Source: Thermocaproicibacter melissae
GTDB taxonomy: Bacteria > Bacillota > Clostridia > Oscillospirales > Acutalibacteraceae
Direction: 5' to 3'
DNA: 64,000 bases
Assembly: GCF_024498295.1 (NCBI RefSeq)
Contig: NZ_CP101827.1
Coordinates: forward strand, 1,492,001 to 1,556,000
Within the stretch, counting starts at the first letter, position 1. The number at the start of each line of letters is the position of its first letter. A program made the position numbers and the translations under genes. This document shows positions 17,307 through 25,778 of this stretch, piece by piece. A model generated the notes under the pieces. The model did not search any database. It was not told where the DNA came from and saw only the letters and a program-made list of their open reading frames with translations.

Positions 17307-18059
17307 ATGAAACTGATTTCATGGAATGTAAACGGCCTTCGCGCCTGCATGAACAAAGGCTTCGCCGACTTTTTTAACGCAAGCGAAGCAGATATTTTCT
17401 GCATTCAGGAGACAAAGATGCACCCTGAACAGGCAGATATTTCTTTTGACGGATACCAATCTTTCTGGAACAGCGCCGAAAAGAAGGGCTATTCCGGAAC
17501 CGCTGTTTTTACACGCATAGAGCCTCTTTCCGTCCGTTATGACCTCGGCCCTGCGGAGTTTTCCGGAGAAGGCCGCGTTATCACGCTGGAATTCAATTCG
17601 TTCTTTCTGGTGAACGTCTATACGCCAAACTCCCAGAGAGAGCTGACACGCCTGCAATACCGTATGTCGTGGGACGATGCGTTCCGCGAATATGTAACTG
17701 CTTTGGACCATCGCAAGCCTGTGGTGATTTGCGGCGACATGAACGTCGCCCGCAGCGAAATTGACCTGAAAAACCCGAAGCAAAACGTAGGGAACGCCGG
17801 CTTTACCAACGAAGAACAGCAGAAAATCGAGCAGCTTCTGGATACCGGATTTGTCGACACCTTTCGCCTTCTCTATCCCGAAAAGACAGGTGCCTACACG
17901 TGGTGGTCCTACCTTTTTCATGCGCGTGCCCATAACGCCGGATGGCGCATCGACTATTTTCTCGTCTCCAACCGCCTTTCAGAGCACGTGCAGGACAGCC
18001 TGATTTTTTCCGACATCACCGGCAGCGATCACTGCCCCGTCGGACTGATTCTTGCGTAA
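17307..18059 (+). CDS. exoA: Exodeoxyribonuclease III / AP endonuclease
   Basis: ExoA (Xth type) cuts DNA at abasic sites and degrades 3' ends in base excision repair. The 250-residue protein has the AP endonuclease family 1 motifs in order: ISWNVNGLRAC near residue 4, IQETKM with the metal-binding glutamate near residue 35, NVYTPNS, CGDMNVA, and SDHCPVGL with the catalytic SDH at the end. The frame is open for 42 further codons upstream, but these cross the region right after the 6S terminator; the ATG at 17307 has GAGAGGAG before it. It is a single gene closed by its own terminator. Confidence 0.95.
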   Translation: MKLISWNVNGLRACMNKGFADFFNASEADIFCIQETKMHPEQADISFDGYQSFWNSAEKKGYSGTAVFTRIEPLSVRYDLGPAEFSGEGRVITLEFNSFFLVNVYTPNSQRELTRLQYRMSWDDAFREYVTALDHRKPVVICGDMNVARSEIDLKNPKQNVGNAGFTNEEQQKIEQLLDTGFVDTFRLLYPEKTGAYTWWSYLFHARAHNAGWRIDYFLVSNRLSEHVQDSLIFSDITGSDHCPVGLILA

Positions 18060-18077
18060 ATCCGAAAATAAAATTTC

Positions 18078-18106
18078 AACAGCTGGGTAGAACTACCCAG
18101 CTGTTT
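18078..18106 (+). terminator. Intrinsic terminator after exoA
   Basis: A perfect 13-bp stem (AACAGCTGGGTAG/CTACCCAGCTGTT) followed by TTTT. Confidence 0.9.
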
Positions 18107-18149
18107 TGCATTAAAATGTATCAAAATTTTCACGAAAACATTACATAAT

Positions 18150-18178
18150 TTGACAAGTTGACGCCCCTATGTTAACAT
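18150..18178 (+). promoter_or_regulatory. Possible promoter and operator of the GntR/xylan operon
   Basis: TTGACA (18150-18155), 17 bp, TAACAT (18173-18178). The -10 overlaps a perfect 10-bp palindrome ATGTTAACAT (18169-18178), a plausible site for the GntR protein coded 190 bp downstream. The rest of the 307-bp gap between exoA and the regulator holds no other signal that I recognise apart from the exoA terminator. Confidence 0.4.
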
Positions 18179-18366
18179 GTTAGTATAAAATCATCTCGGA
18201 TAACCCGCTCCGGCAGATTGCCTGCGGTGTGAATTGTCTCAGTATGATTCCATCTACTTTATAAGGAAACTCTGCAAAAGTTTCCACCAATTTTGCAGTA
18301 TGTAAATGGGTTTCGGGAAAAGCGCTCACGCCGACCCGAAAGCAACATGAAGGAGGCAGGTTCTTT

Positions 18367-19095
18367 ATGCGGGATGCCAAACTGAATGATGAGGTTTACC
18401 GCCGATTGAACAATGAAATCATGAATCTCACCCTGGAGCCGGGGCTCACGGTCAGTGTGCAGAAGCTGGCAAGCGCCTTTGGAGTCAGCCGCACTCCGGT
18501 TCGTGAAGCGGTCATCCGTCTGCAGAAAAAAGGGTTGGTTGACATTTACCCTCAGTCTGGAACCGTTATTTCACGCATTAGTCTTGAGCGCATCGCACAG
18601 GAGCGCTTTCTGCGCAGATCGCTGGAGCTGAGTGCCGTGGAACCGTTTCTGCAAAACTGCAACAGCGAAGTCCTGTCGCGCATGGAAGATCTGATTTCCG
18701 CCCTGCGCAACACCCGCGCCGATGATTACCGGAGCGCTTTTGCCGTTGACAACGAATTTCACCGGCTGATTTTTGAAACAGCCGGTCAGTTACTCAGCTG
18801 GGAGACAATCTGCGACGTGGTTTCTCACTACAACCGCTTCCGCATTCTTTCCACACGCTTGGAAGGAATCAGTCAAAACATTGTAGTGGAACATGAAGCA
18901 ATTCTGCAGGCGGCACAAAAGCACGACAAAGATGCCATGTGCGACGCATTGGAGCATCATCTCGGGAAAGTCAAGCAGGAAACGGAACAGCTTCTGAAAC
19001 TTTACCCAGATTACTTTGTTACGGAAGAAAATCTTGCCGATAATAACCGTACACTGGTGCGGATACCGCAGCGCTCAGTCAGTTTTGGCATATAA
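18367..19095 (+). CDS. GntR-family regulator (FadR/FCD subfamily)
   Basis: A 242-residue transcription factor. Residues 5-75 are a winged HTH of the GntR type (LNDEVYRRLNNEIMNLTLEPG, then LASAFGVSRTPVREAVIRLQ); the rest is an all-helical FCD ligand domain with EFHRLIFETAG and a metal-type histidine pattern further on (HEAILQAA, LEHHLGKV). FCD members usually sense sugar acids or other small carboxylates. AAGGAGGCAGG lies before the ATG. It is 32 bp ahead of the acetylesterase and alpha-glucuronidase genes and in the same direction, so it probably controls them, with glucuronate-type compounds as likely effectors. That effector is an inference from the neighbours. Confidence 0.88.
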   Translation: MRDAKLNDEVYRRLNNEIMNLTLEPGLTVSVQKLASAFGVSRTPVREAVIRLQKKGLVDIYPQSGTVISRISLERIAQERFLRRSLELSAVEPFLQNCNSEVLSRMEDLISALRNTRADDYRSAFAVDNEFHRLIFETAGQLLSWETICDVVSHYNRFRILSTRLEGISQNIVVEHEAILQAAQKHDKDAMCDALEHHLGKVKQETEQLLKLYPDYFVTEENLADNNRTLVRIPQRSVSFGI

Positions 19096-19127
19096 TCTTG
19101 CTGGAGCATCTTTTGGAGGAAAACGAT

Positions 19128-21023
19128 ATGGCAAACGATACATTCTCAGCCGGAAAGTTTCGCCTCCCGGCAATTATTTGTGACGGAATGGTTCTTCAAC
19201 GCGATTCCAACGCTGTGGTTTGGGGTTGGGATAAACCCGGCCAGAGTGTTCAGGTGCATTTCCGCGGTCATCTTTTCAGCGGGAAGGCAGATTCGCACGG
19301 TAAATGGTTCGTCTCGCTCGGAAAACAGGAAGCAGGCGGACCGTTCCCCATGAAAATTGAGGGAAGCGAAACGGTCTCATTTTCAGATGTTTACATAGGC
19401 GATGTCTGGCTCTGCTCCGGGCAGTCCAATATGGAGTTGCCGGTTTCCCGCGTGTGCCGCACATACCCCGAGGTCGCTCACGCAGAGAATCCCTACATTC
19501 GTGAATTTCATGTCCCCATCAATTTTGCGTACAATGGCCCCTGCGAAGATACCCTTCCATCGGAATGGAAACCTCTCAACCCGGAAAACGTGATGTCTTT
19601 TTCGGCAATTGGTCTTTTCTTCGCAGAGCGTCTATTTGAGGACTACCATGTACCGGTCGGCATCATCGCCATGGCCGTCGGCGGTGCCCATGTGGAAGCA
19701 TGGATGAGCCGCAAGGCCCTCGCCGATCGTCCTGCAAAGCTCCGTCTTGCCGACCTGTTCCAGGATGATTCTTTCCGTGAAGGCCTGATCCAAAGCGAAC
19801 TTGAGCGGGAACAAAACTGGCAGCAGGCGCTCGATGCAGCCGATCCCGGTCTACAGGAGCCGAATACGTGGTATTCGGAAACCTTCGACGATTCCGAGTG
19901 GCCCACGTTTGAACTGCCTCGGTATCTTTCGGACGGCGGACTTCCGGAGAAGAACGGTTCCTTCTGGTTCCGCAAGACGGTAGAAATTCCCGAAGAACTC
20001 GACGGAAAGCCCGCGGAACTTCTGCTCGGCCGCATCGTGGACGCAGACACGGCCTATGTGAACGGAATCAACGTAGGCACAACGGGGTACCAGTACCCGC
20101 CGCGCGTGTACAGCGTTCCGGAAGGTGTGCTGAAGGCCGGCAAAAACACGATTGCCGTGCGCCTTGTCAGTTTCCGCAACAAGGCCGGTTTTATCACCGA
20201 AAAGCCCTATGAGCTTCGCGTCGGCGGCCACACCTTCTCCCTTGCGGGAACATGGAAATGCCATATCGGAAAACTCAGCGAAATGCTACCGGAAAATGTT
20301 TTTTTGCATCAGATTCCCACTGGTTTGTTCAACGCCATGTTGTCGCCGATTTCTCCCTGCAGAGTGAAGGGGGTACTGTGGTATCAGGGCGAGTCGAACA
20401 CCGGGAACCCGGCTCCCTATGCCGAACTGTTCCGGCGGATGATTGCCTACTGGCGTGAAACGCTCGGCGACCCCGAACTGCCGTTCCTTTTCGTCCAGCT
20501 TCCAAACTATCTTGAGCGCGAAAACCCGAGCGCCAAAAACAGGTGGGCGGAACTCCGCGAAGCGCAAGCTGATGCGCTATCCGTGCCGAATACCGCCATG
20601 GCGGTTGCCATTGACGTCGGCGAATGGAACGATCTGCACCCTGTTTTCAAGCGCCCCGTAGCGGAACGGCTGGAGCTTGCCGCCCGCAAGGTCGCTTACG
20701 GTGAAAAAGACCTTGTTGCTTCCGGGCCGATTTTTGATTACATGGAATTCAATGGAAAGGCCGTTGTTCTTCATTTCAAAGAAATCGGTTCCGGACTTGT
20801 CTCCAGTGACGGAGAACCTCTCCGCGGCTTTGAGATGTCCGGTCCCGGCGGCGTCTATTTCCCGGCGCAGGCCCACATCGAAAACAACACGGTCGTGCTG
20901 ACCTGTCCCCAAATTAACGTGCCTGTGAACGTGCGCTACGCTTGGTGCGACAGTCCCGAAAAACTGAATTTCTATAACCGGGAAGGCCTTCCGGCCGCAC
21001 CGTTCCGCACGGAACGCGAATAA
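19128..21023 (+). CDS. Sialate O-acetylesterase-family (SASA) carbohydrate acetylesterase
   Basis: A 631-residue esterase of the SGNH/SASA group. The nucleophile serine is in LCSGQSNMEL (Ser100), the oxyanion block in GVLWYQGESN, and the C-terminal catalytic Asp-His in DLHPVFKRPVAERL. Between the catalytic halves, at about residues 235-355, lies a galactose-binding-like jelly-roll (WYSETFDDSEW, GSFWFRKTVEIPEE, GKNTIAVRLVS). Family members remove acetyl groups from sialic acids or from xylan. Next to an alpha-glucuronidase an acetylxylan role is the better guess. I chose ATG 19128 behind TTGGAGG; a TTG 30 bases earlier is in frame but lies before that site. There is no signal peptide, so it would act on imported oligosaccharides. 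Confidence 0.87.
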   Translation: MANDTFSAGKFRLPAIICDGMVLQRDSNAVVWGWDKPGQSVQVHFRGHLFSGKADSHGKWFVSLGKQEAGGPFPMKIEGSETVSFSDVYIGDVWLCSGQSNMELPVSRVCRTYPEVAHAENPYIREFHVPINFAYNGPCEDTLPSEWKPLNPENVMSFSAIGLFFAERLFEDYHVPVGIIAMAVGGAHVEAWMSRKALADRPAKLRLADLFQDDSFREGLIQSELEREQNWQQALDAADPGLQEPNTWYSETFDDSEWPTFELPRYLSDGGLPEKNGSFWFRKTVEIPEELDGKPAELLLGRIVDADTAYVNGINVGTTGYQYPPRVYSVPEGVLKAGKNTIAVRLVSFRNKAGFITEKPYELRVGGHTFSLAGTWKCHIGKLSEMLPENVFLHQIPTGLFNAMLSPISPCRVKGVLWYQGESNTGNPAPYAELFRRMIAYWRETLGDPELPFLFVQLPNYLERENPSAKNRWAELREAQADALSVPNTAMAVAIDVGEWNDLHPVFKRPVAERLELAARKVAYGEKDLVASGPIFDYMEFNGKAVVLHFKEIGSGLVSSDGEPLRGFEMSGPGGVYFPAQAHIENNTVVLTCPQINVPVNVRYAWCDSPEKLNFYNREGLPAAPFRTERE

Positions 21024-21050
21024 AAACAGAAAATTCTGGAGGTCTATGTA

Positions 21051-23090
21051 TTGAACATCGCAGAAATGTATTCTTCTCTTCCGCAATATCGCTGCTGGCT
21101 AAACTACGAACAGTTCCATGATACTGCCGACACAAGTCTTGAGCCTTACTGCCGCACGATTTTCGTGCCGAGTGGCTTTAAAGTTCTGCAATCCGCGGCT
21201 GCAGAGCTTTCTGCCGCCGTAAAAGGTGCATTTCGCTTTTCTCCGCGCATTACCGAGCGGGATGACGGCGCCTGCGGCATTGTACTTGCCGTTGACGAGG
21301 ATTCCTTCCCCGACGGTTGCGATGCCTTCCGCATCTCCCGCTCCGTCGACGAGACCCGCATCTACATCACCGGCGCCAATGAAAATTCCGTGCTTTACGG
21401 CGCGTTTGAGTTTATTTTTGCGCTCGGATGCGGCAAATCCGCCGATAAAATCGAGATGCTCAGTCATACGCCAAACCGCATCCGCATCATGCAGCAATGG
21501 GACAACGCATCCGGAGATATTGAACGCGGCTACGCCGGCAATTCCATTTTTTATAAAGACGGCAAAATCACTTCAGACTTTTCGCGAATCCGCGATTATG
21601 CCCGCCTGCTCGCTTCTGTGGGCATCAACTACATTTCGCTCAACAACGTAAACGTACACGAGACGGAAACAAAATTCATCACTCCGGAATATCTTCCGCA
21701 GATTGCTGCCATCGCTTCCGTGTTTTCCGAATACGGCATTCGCGTGATGCTGAGCATAAATTTCGCCGCGCCGATTGCGGTGGGCGGCCTTTCTACCGCC
21801 GACCCGCTGGAAGAGAGCGTGCAGAACTGGTGGCGTGAAACGGCAGACACTATTTGGTCGTATATTCCCGATTTCGGCGGTTTCGTCGTAAAAGCGGATT
21901 CCGAAGGCCGTCCGGGCCCCTACACCTACGGCCGCAACCACGTCGACGGTGCCAATATGCTGGCGGACGCAGTTGCGCCGCACGGCGGTATTGTACTCTG
22001 GCGCTGCTTTGTCTACAACTGCCGCATGGACTGGCGCGACCGCACCCGCGACCGCGCTCGCGCAGCTTATGACAACTTTATGCCGCTTGACGGAAAATTC
22101 CGCTCGAATGTGGTTTTGCAGATTAAAAACGGGCCAATGGACTTCCAGATTCGGGAGCCGGTCACGCCGTTGTTCGGCGGACTGGAAAAGACCAACCAGA
22201 TGATTGAGTTTCAGGTGACGCAGGAATACACCGGCCACCAAATTGATCTCTGCTACCTTGTCCCGATGTGGAAAGAAGCGCTTGATTTCGATACCTTCGC
22301 CCGTGGGAAAGGCTCCCGCGTTTCCGACATTGTCTCCGGCAAATTGTTTGGCAGCCCCCTCGGCGGTGCTGCGGGCGTTTCCAACATCGGCGACAGCCCC
22401 GCATGGACAGGAAATCCGCTCGCGCAGGCGAACCTATTCGGGTTCGGGCGCCTTGCCTGGGATCCCGCACGCACTTCGGAAGAGATCGCCCGAAGCTGGG
22501 CGGTTTTAACGTTCGGTCGGGACAGCAAGGTGGTTGAAACCGTTACCTCCATGCTCCTGCGCTCCCGCGACGTCTATGAGCATTACACCTGCCCGCTTGG
22601 CATCGGTTGGTTTGTAAACCCGCAGGTGCACTACGGCCCGAGTGTTGATGGCTACGAATATTCATGCTGGGGCACTTACCATTACGCAGACCTGCACGGC
22701 ATCGGCGTCGACCGCACCGCTGCTACCGGCACCGGCTACGCGGCTCAGTACCGTCAGCCGAACGCCGAGATGTATGAACACTTGGAAACCTGCCCGGAAG
22801 AACTTCTGCTGTTCTTCCACCATGTCCCGTATTCCTACCGGTTGAAATCCGGCCAGACTCTGCTTCAGTATATCTATGACTCGCATTTCCGCGGAGCCGA
22901 TGAGGCGGAGGAACTGAAAAAGGATTGGGAATCCCTTCGCGGCCGCATTGACCCGCAAATCTTCGATGAAGTGGAAAAACGGCTTACCCTGCAGGTTCAG
23001 GACGCCATCGAATGGCGCGATGTCGTGAACACCTATTTCTACCGCAAAACCGGTATTCCCGATGAAAAAGGCCGGAAGATTTACCCGTAA
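21051..23090 (+). CDS. aguA: Alpha-glucuronidase, GH67
   Basis: GH67 enzymes remove (4-O-methyl-)glucuronic acid from the non-reducing end of xylo-oligosaccharides. The 679-residue protein has the N-terminal GH67 domain, the catalytic barrel with GGFVVKADSEGRPGPYTYGR and a helical C-terminal domain. Glu285, Asp364 and Glu392 fall at the same numbers that I recall for the catalytic acid and bases of the Geobacillus stearothermophilus enzyme. No signal peptide is present, so it acts inside the cell after uptake of aldouronic acids; no transporter genes are in the window. The start is TTG 21051, eight bases after GGAGG. It follows the esterase by 27 bp and ends in a terminator. Confidence 0.96.
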   Translation: MNIAEMYSSLPQYRCWLNYEQFHDTADTSLEPYCRTIFVPSGFKVLQSAAAELSAAVKGAFRFSPRITERDDGACGIVLAVDEDSFPDGCDAFRISRSVDETRIYITGANENSVLYGAFEFIFALGCGKSADKIEMLSHTPNRIRIMQQWDNASGDIERGYAGNSIFYKDGKITSDFSRIRDYARLLASVGINYISLNNVNVHETETKFITPEYLPQIAAIASVFSEYGIRVMLSINFAAPIAVGGLSTADPLEESVQNWWRETADTIWSYIPDFGGFVVKADSEGRPGPYTYGRNHVDGANMLADAVAPHGGIVLWRCFVYNCRMDWRDRTRDRARAAYDNFMPLDGKFRSNVVLQIKNGPMDFQIREPVTPLFGGLEKTNQMIEFQVTQEYTGHQIDLCYLVPMWKEALDFDTFARGKGSRVSDIVSGKLFGSPLGGAAGVSNIGDSPAWTGNPLAQANLFGFGRLAWDPARTSEEIARSWAVLTFGRDSKVVETVTSMLLRSRDVYEHYTCPLGIGWFVNPQVHYGPSVDGYEYSCWGTYHYADLHGIGVDRTAATGTGYAAQYRQPNAEMYEHLETCPEELLLFFHHVPYSYRLKSGQTLLQYIYDSHFRGADEAEELKKDWESLRGRIDPQIFDEVEKRLTLQVQDAIEWRDVVNTYFYRKTGIPDEKGRKIYP

Positions 23091-23100
23091 AATATCAGAT

Positions 23101-23136
23101 GCCGGCAGGCTTCCCAATGAAGCCTGCCGGTTTTTT
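23101..23136 (+). terminator. Intrinsic terminator after aguA
   Basis: An 11-bp GC-rich stem (CCGGCAGGCTT/AAGCCTGCCGG) followed by six T residues. Confidence 0.94.
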
Positions 23137-23171
23137 CTTGCCGCTTGAAGTTTCGATTCCAAAAATTTCGT

Positions 23172-23200
23172 TTGAAAAATGGTTACAATTTTGTTACTAT
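23172..23200 (+). promoter_or_regulatory. Sigma-A promoter of the NlpC/P60 gene
   Basis: TTGAAA, 17-bp spacer, TACTAT. The 127-bp leader between it and the start codon can form a hairpin (AAAGCCGC..GCGGCTTT near 23216-23245), but I do not recognise a known riboswitch. Confidence 0.65.
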
Positions 23201-23327
23201 TGGATCATCCTCCGAAAGCCGCCCTTGATAAGAACGCGGCTTTACAGGAAACGAATACAGAAACACTCGGACGCCCGGCAGGAGGCCGGCTGTCTAATTA
23301 CGAAAGCAAGTAGGAGGAGTGAATCCT

Positions 23328-23978
23328 ATGAAAAGAACAAAACTTCTGGCAGTTCTTGCTGCCATCGTCATGCTCGCAAGCGCACCGACGGCTCTTGCTT
23401 CGGCAATCACCGCTTGGACCGGAACCGTGCGCGTCAGCACCTCGCTGAATGTCCGCACTGCCGGAAACGATGGTGCGCCCATCATCGGAAAGCTCTACAA
23501 CGGAGCGAAGGTCACGATTCTGGATACAGTCAACGGCTGGTACAAGATTTCCTACAACGGCAGAACCGCATGGATCTCCGGAAAATACGTCGTCACCGCT
23601 TCCAAGGCACAGACGGTCGTAGCTGCCGCAAAGAGTCAGCTCGGCGTAGCCTATCAGTACGGAGGGGCTACCCCCTACAAGGCGCTTGACTGCTCCGGCC
23701 TGACCATGTATGCCTACGGCCAAGCGGGCATCACCCTGCCGCACAACGCTGCCATGCAGTCCACCAAGGGCTGGGCGGTCAGCAAATCCGCGCTGCAGCC
23801 GGGCGACCTTGTCTTTTTTGCCACGGACAGTACGGGGAAGATTACGCACTGCGGCATCTACATCGGCAACGGCCAGTTCATCTCGGCACAGTCCGGTGCA
23901 GGCGTTGTGAAGGAAGCAAGCCTGAGCAACAGCTACTGGTCCCGCACTTACGTAACCGCAAGACGAATCATCGGCTAA
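23328..23978 (+). CDS. Secreted SH3b and NlpC/P60 cell-wall hydrolase
   Basis: A 216-residue exported peptidoglycan endopeptidase. Residues 1-28 are a signal peptide ending near ALASA; 30-90 form a bacterial SH3 domain (VSTSLNVRTAGN, NGWYKISYNGRTAWISG); the rest is an NlpC/P60 cysteine peptidase with Cys122 in LDCSGL and His174 in ITHCGIYIGNG. Such enzymes cut the D-Glu to diaminopimelate bond of peptide stems during wall growth or separation. I chose ATG 23328 after GTAGGAGGAG; an in-frame GTG nine bases earlier sits on the ribosome site. It is a single gene between its promoter and a terminator. Confidence 0.92.
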   Translation: MKRTKLLAVLAAIVMLASAPTALASAITAWTGTVRVSTSLNVRTAGNDGAPIIGKLYNGAKVTILDTVNGWYKISYNGRTAWISGKYVVTASKAQTVVAAAKSQLGVAYQYGGATPYKALDCSGLTMYAYGQAGITLPHNAAMQSTKGWAVSKSALQPGDLVFFATDSTGKITHCGIYIGNGQFISAQSGAGVVKEASLSNSYWSRTYVTARRIIG

Positions 23979-23990
23979 GAACATAGCCAA

Positions 23991-24024
23991 AAGCGCCCGA
24001 CATTAGTCGGGCGCTTCTTTTCTT
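23991..24024 (+). terminator. Intrinsic terminator after the NlpC/P60 gene
   Basis: An 11-bp stem (AAGCGCCCGAC/GTCGGGCGCTT) with an ATTA loop, followed by CTTTTCTT. Confidence 0.9.
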
Positions 24025-24037
24025 CAAGATAAACGCT

Positions 24038-24084
24038 GGGATCCCTCGGCCGCAGTTTTGCTGTGGCAAGGGATCCCCGTTTTG
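24038..24084. terminator. Hairpin between convergent genes
   Basis: GGGATCCCT..AGGGATCCC with an inner GCCGCAG..CTGTGGC stem makes one long hairpin followed by CGTTTTG. It lies between the convergent NlpC/P60 and C39 genes and may stop transcription from either side. Confidence 0.5.
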
Positions 24085-24117
24085 CCGTCTTTTAACTCTG
24101 AATATTCGGTGCGCCGG

Positions 24118-24963
24118 CTAGCGGATGATAACCGCCTGTTTTCCCAGCTCGCGGTATCTTTTCTCAAAGAGGGACATGGAGTACGTTACCTTCCCCTTCC
24201 AAGGGTCGTTCAGCATAACGGTACCCTTGGTTGAGTTATATCCCACCAGTACCGTACAATGTTCGTTCTCCATAAATTGCATTTTTTCACCGGTGTCCTT
24301 TGCCGTCCAAACGGCACCGACTTTGGGTTTAACCATTCCAATCGTCACCCAGCACATGACCGGGACGTTCTGAGAAACATACCAGTACAGTGTTTCCGGG
24401 TCACTGCCGGTAAGAAGCTGCGCGCGATATTGGCTCCCGGCACGAGAAAGATAGCTGTCCGCCGTCTTTACAATAACGGGGGCATAGCAGCCAAGACCAG
24501 ATTTTGAATACGGATTACCGATAAAAAAGTTATTGAGGCTGCACATGGAATTCGTCTTTGGCAGATAGTTGTCAACAATATCGCACTTGTCTGCGGAAAA
24601 CCCGAGATAATTCAGAACGATGGCCAGCGCCGTCGCCTCACAGCCCGTAGGAAGTTCCGGCTTTTGCAGGATGTTCTTCATTTCGATATAATATTTTCCG
24701 TCCGGGGCATCGTGATGCGTAGTAATCGCCTTCGGCTCCGATGATACTGGGGTACTTTCTTCCTTATTGGAAACGACTGTGGAAGATTTTGCTTTTGTTC
24801 TAGTTTTTGTTATGGGTTTCGATGAGGTAGAAGAATTTATTTTATAGTTAAAATTAGCGGATTGTATTGCGTTGTCCTTTGTCTTCAGCGCGAAAGCCAC
24901 ACTCACGGTCCCCATGACGGTCAACACGGTAAAGAGCACCGCAAGTTCTTTATTGCCTTTCAA
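24118..24963 (-). CDS. C39-like cysteine peptidase, membrane-anchored
   Basis: A 281-residue protein with an N-terminal hydrophobic segment (residues 8-26) serving as signal or anchor, a Ser/Thr/Lys-rich linker to about residue 80, and a C39_2-type papain-fold peptidase domain. The nucleophile is Cys108 in PTGCEATAL, the histidine is in NEHCTVLVGYN and the aspartate in NDPW. Function is unknown; exported C39-like enzymes are thought to act on surface proteins or peptides. The start is TTG 24963; GGAGG lies 13 bases before it, which is a little far. No other start precedes the hydrophobic segment. It diverges from the acetyltransferase gene. Confidence 0.8.
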   Translation of the reverse strand: MKGNKELAVLFTVLTVMGTVSVAFALKTKDNAIQSANFNYKINSSTSSKPITKTRTKAKSSTVVSNKEESTPVSSEPKAITTHHDAPDGKYYIEMKNILQKPELPTGCEATALAIVLNYLGFSADKCDIVDNYLPKTNSMCSLNNFFIGNPYSKSGLGCYAPVIVKTADSYLSRAGSQYRAQLLTGSDPETLYWYVSQNVPVMCWVTIGMVKPKVGAVWTAKDTGEKMQFMENEHCTVLVGYNSTKGTVMLNDPWKGKVTYSMSLFEKRYRELGKQAVIIR

Positions 24964-25132
24964 CGCTGTTTATGCGCCTCCTTTGTTTCGTTGTTTTGCC
25001 GCTTTTGTGTTATGATGTTAGTGTCCAAAAATTACCTTTCTGTTTCACTTGAATGAGAATTTGATGGGAATTTCTCCGTTTCTTTTATTTTACAAACTTA
25101 TATGTACCGTTAGAAGGGAAGGTATCCTTGCC

Positions 25133-25723
25133 ATGAAAAACGCAACAACCATAAGACTGGCCTCGGAAAAGGATGCGGAAGAGCTTCTGCAAATCTATGC
25201 ACCCTATGTCACCGATACGGCAATTACATTTGAGTATGAGGTGCCTTCTGTTGTGGAATTCGCGGAAAGAATACGCAATACCCTCAAAAAATACCCTTAT
25301 CTTGTGCTGCAAGAAAACGGCCGCATCGCAGGCTATACGTATGCCTCGCCGTTCCATCCACGGGCCGCCTACGGCTGGGCGGTGGAAACCTCCATCTATC
25401 TTCGGCGGGACTGCCGCGGCCGCGGTCTCGGGAAAAAGCTGTACTTAGCCCTTGAGGACACCCTCAAACGGCAGAACATTCTCAACCTAAACGCCTGTAT
25501 CGCCTACACTGCCGTACCCGACGAACACCTTGACAATACCAGCACCGCGTTCCACGAACATCTGGGGTATTCGAGAGTCGCCCGCTTTACCCAGTGCGGC
25601 TATAAATTCGGAACATGGTACGACATGATTTGGATGGAAAAGCTGATTGGGGAACATACAACACCGCCCGCTCCGGTTATTCCCATAACGGAAATCGAAG
25701 TGCCGGAGCTGCTGCTGCCGTAA
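25133..25723 (+). CDS. GNAT N-acetyltransferase, phosphinothricin acetyltransferase type
   Basis: A 196-residue GNAT enzyme whose best resemblance is to the Pat/Bar/YwnH group that acetylates phosphinothricin or methionine sulfoximine. Visible marks are IRLASEKDAEELLQIYAPYV near the start, FEYEVPSVVEF, the family block YASPFHPRAAYGWAVETSIYL and the acetyl-CoA loop CRGRGLGKKLY, then STAFHEHLGYSRV. About 25 C-terminal residues rich in proline are extra. The frame is open upstream for 28 codons, but the ATG at 25133 follows GAAGGGAAGG. The natural substrate cannot be told from the sequence. Confidence 0.85.
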   Translation: MKNATTIRLASEKDAEELLQIYAPYVTDTAITFEYEVPSVVEFAERIRNTLKKYPYLVLQENGRIAGYTYASPFHPRAAYGWAVETSIYLRRDCRGRGLGKKLYLALEDTLKRQNILNLNACIAYTAVPDEHLDNTSTAFHEHLGYSRVARFTQCGYKFGTWYDMIWMEKLIGEHTTPPAPVIPITEIEVPELLLP

Positions 25724-25741
25724 GAACTTCCGAGCAAAAAA

Positions 25742-25778
25742 CGTCGCCGGCTTTGGTCTCCCTGCCGGCGGCGTTTTC
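25742..25778 (+). terminator. Intrinsic terminator after the acetyltransferase gene
   Basis: A 10-bp GC stem (CGTCGCCGGC/GCCGGCGGCG) followed by TTTTCTT, ending at the stop of the convergent splB. Confidence 0.8.

Noticed and set aside
23200-23327. Possible cyclic-di-AMP riboswitch ahead of the NlpC/P60 gene
   Set aside because: Such switches often precede this gene type, but the 127-bp leader is short and lacks the conserved cores.
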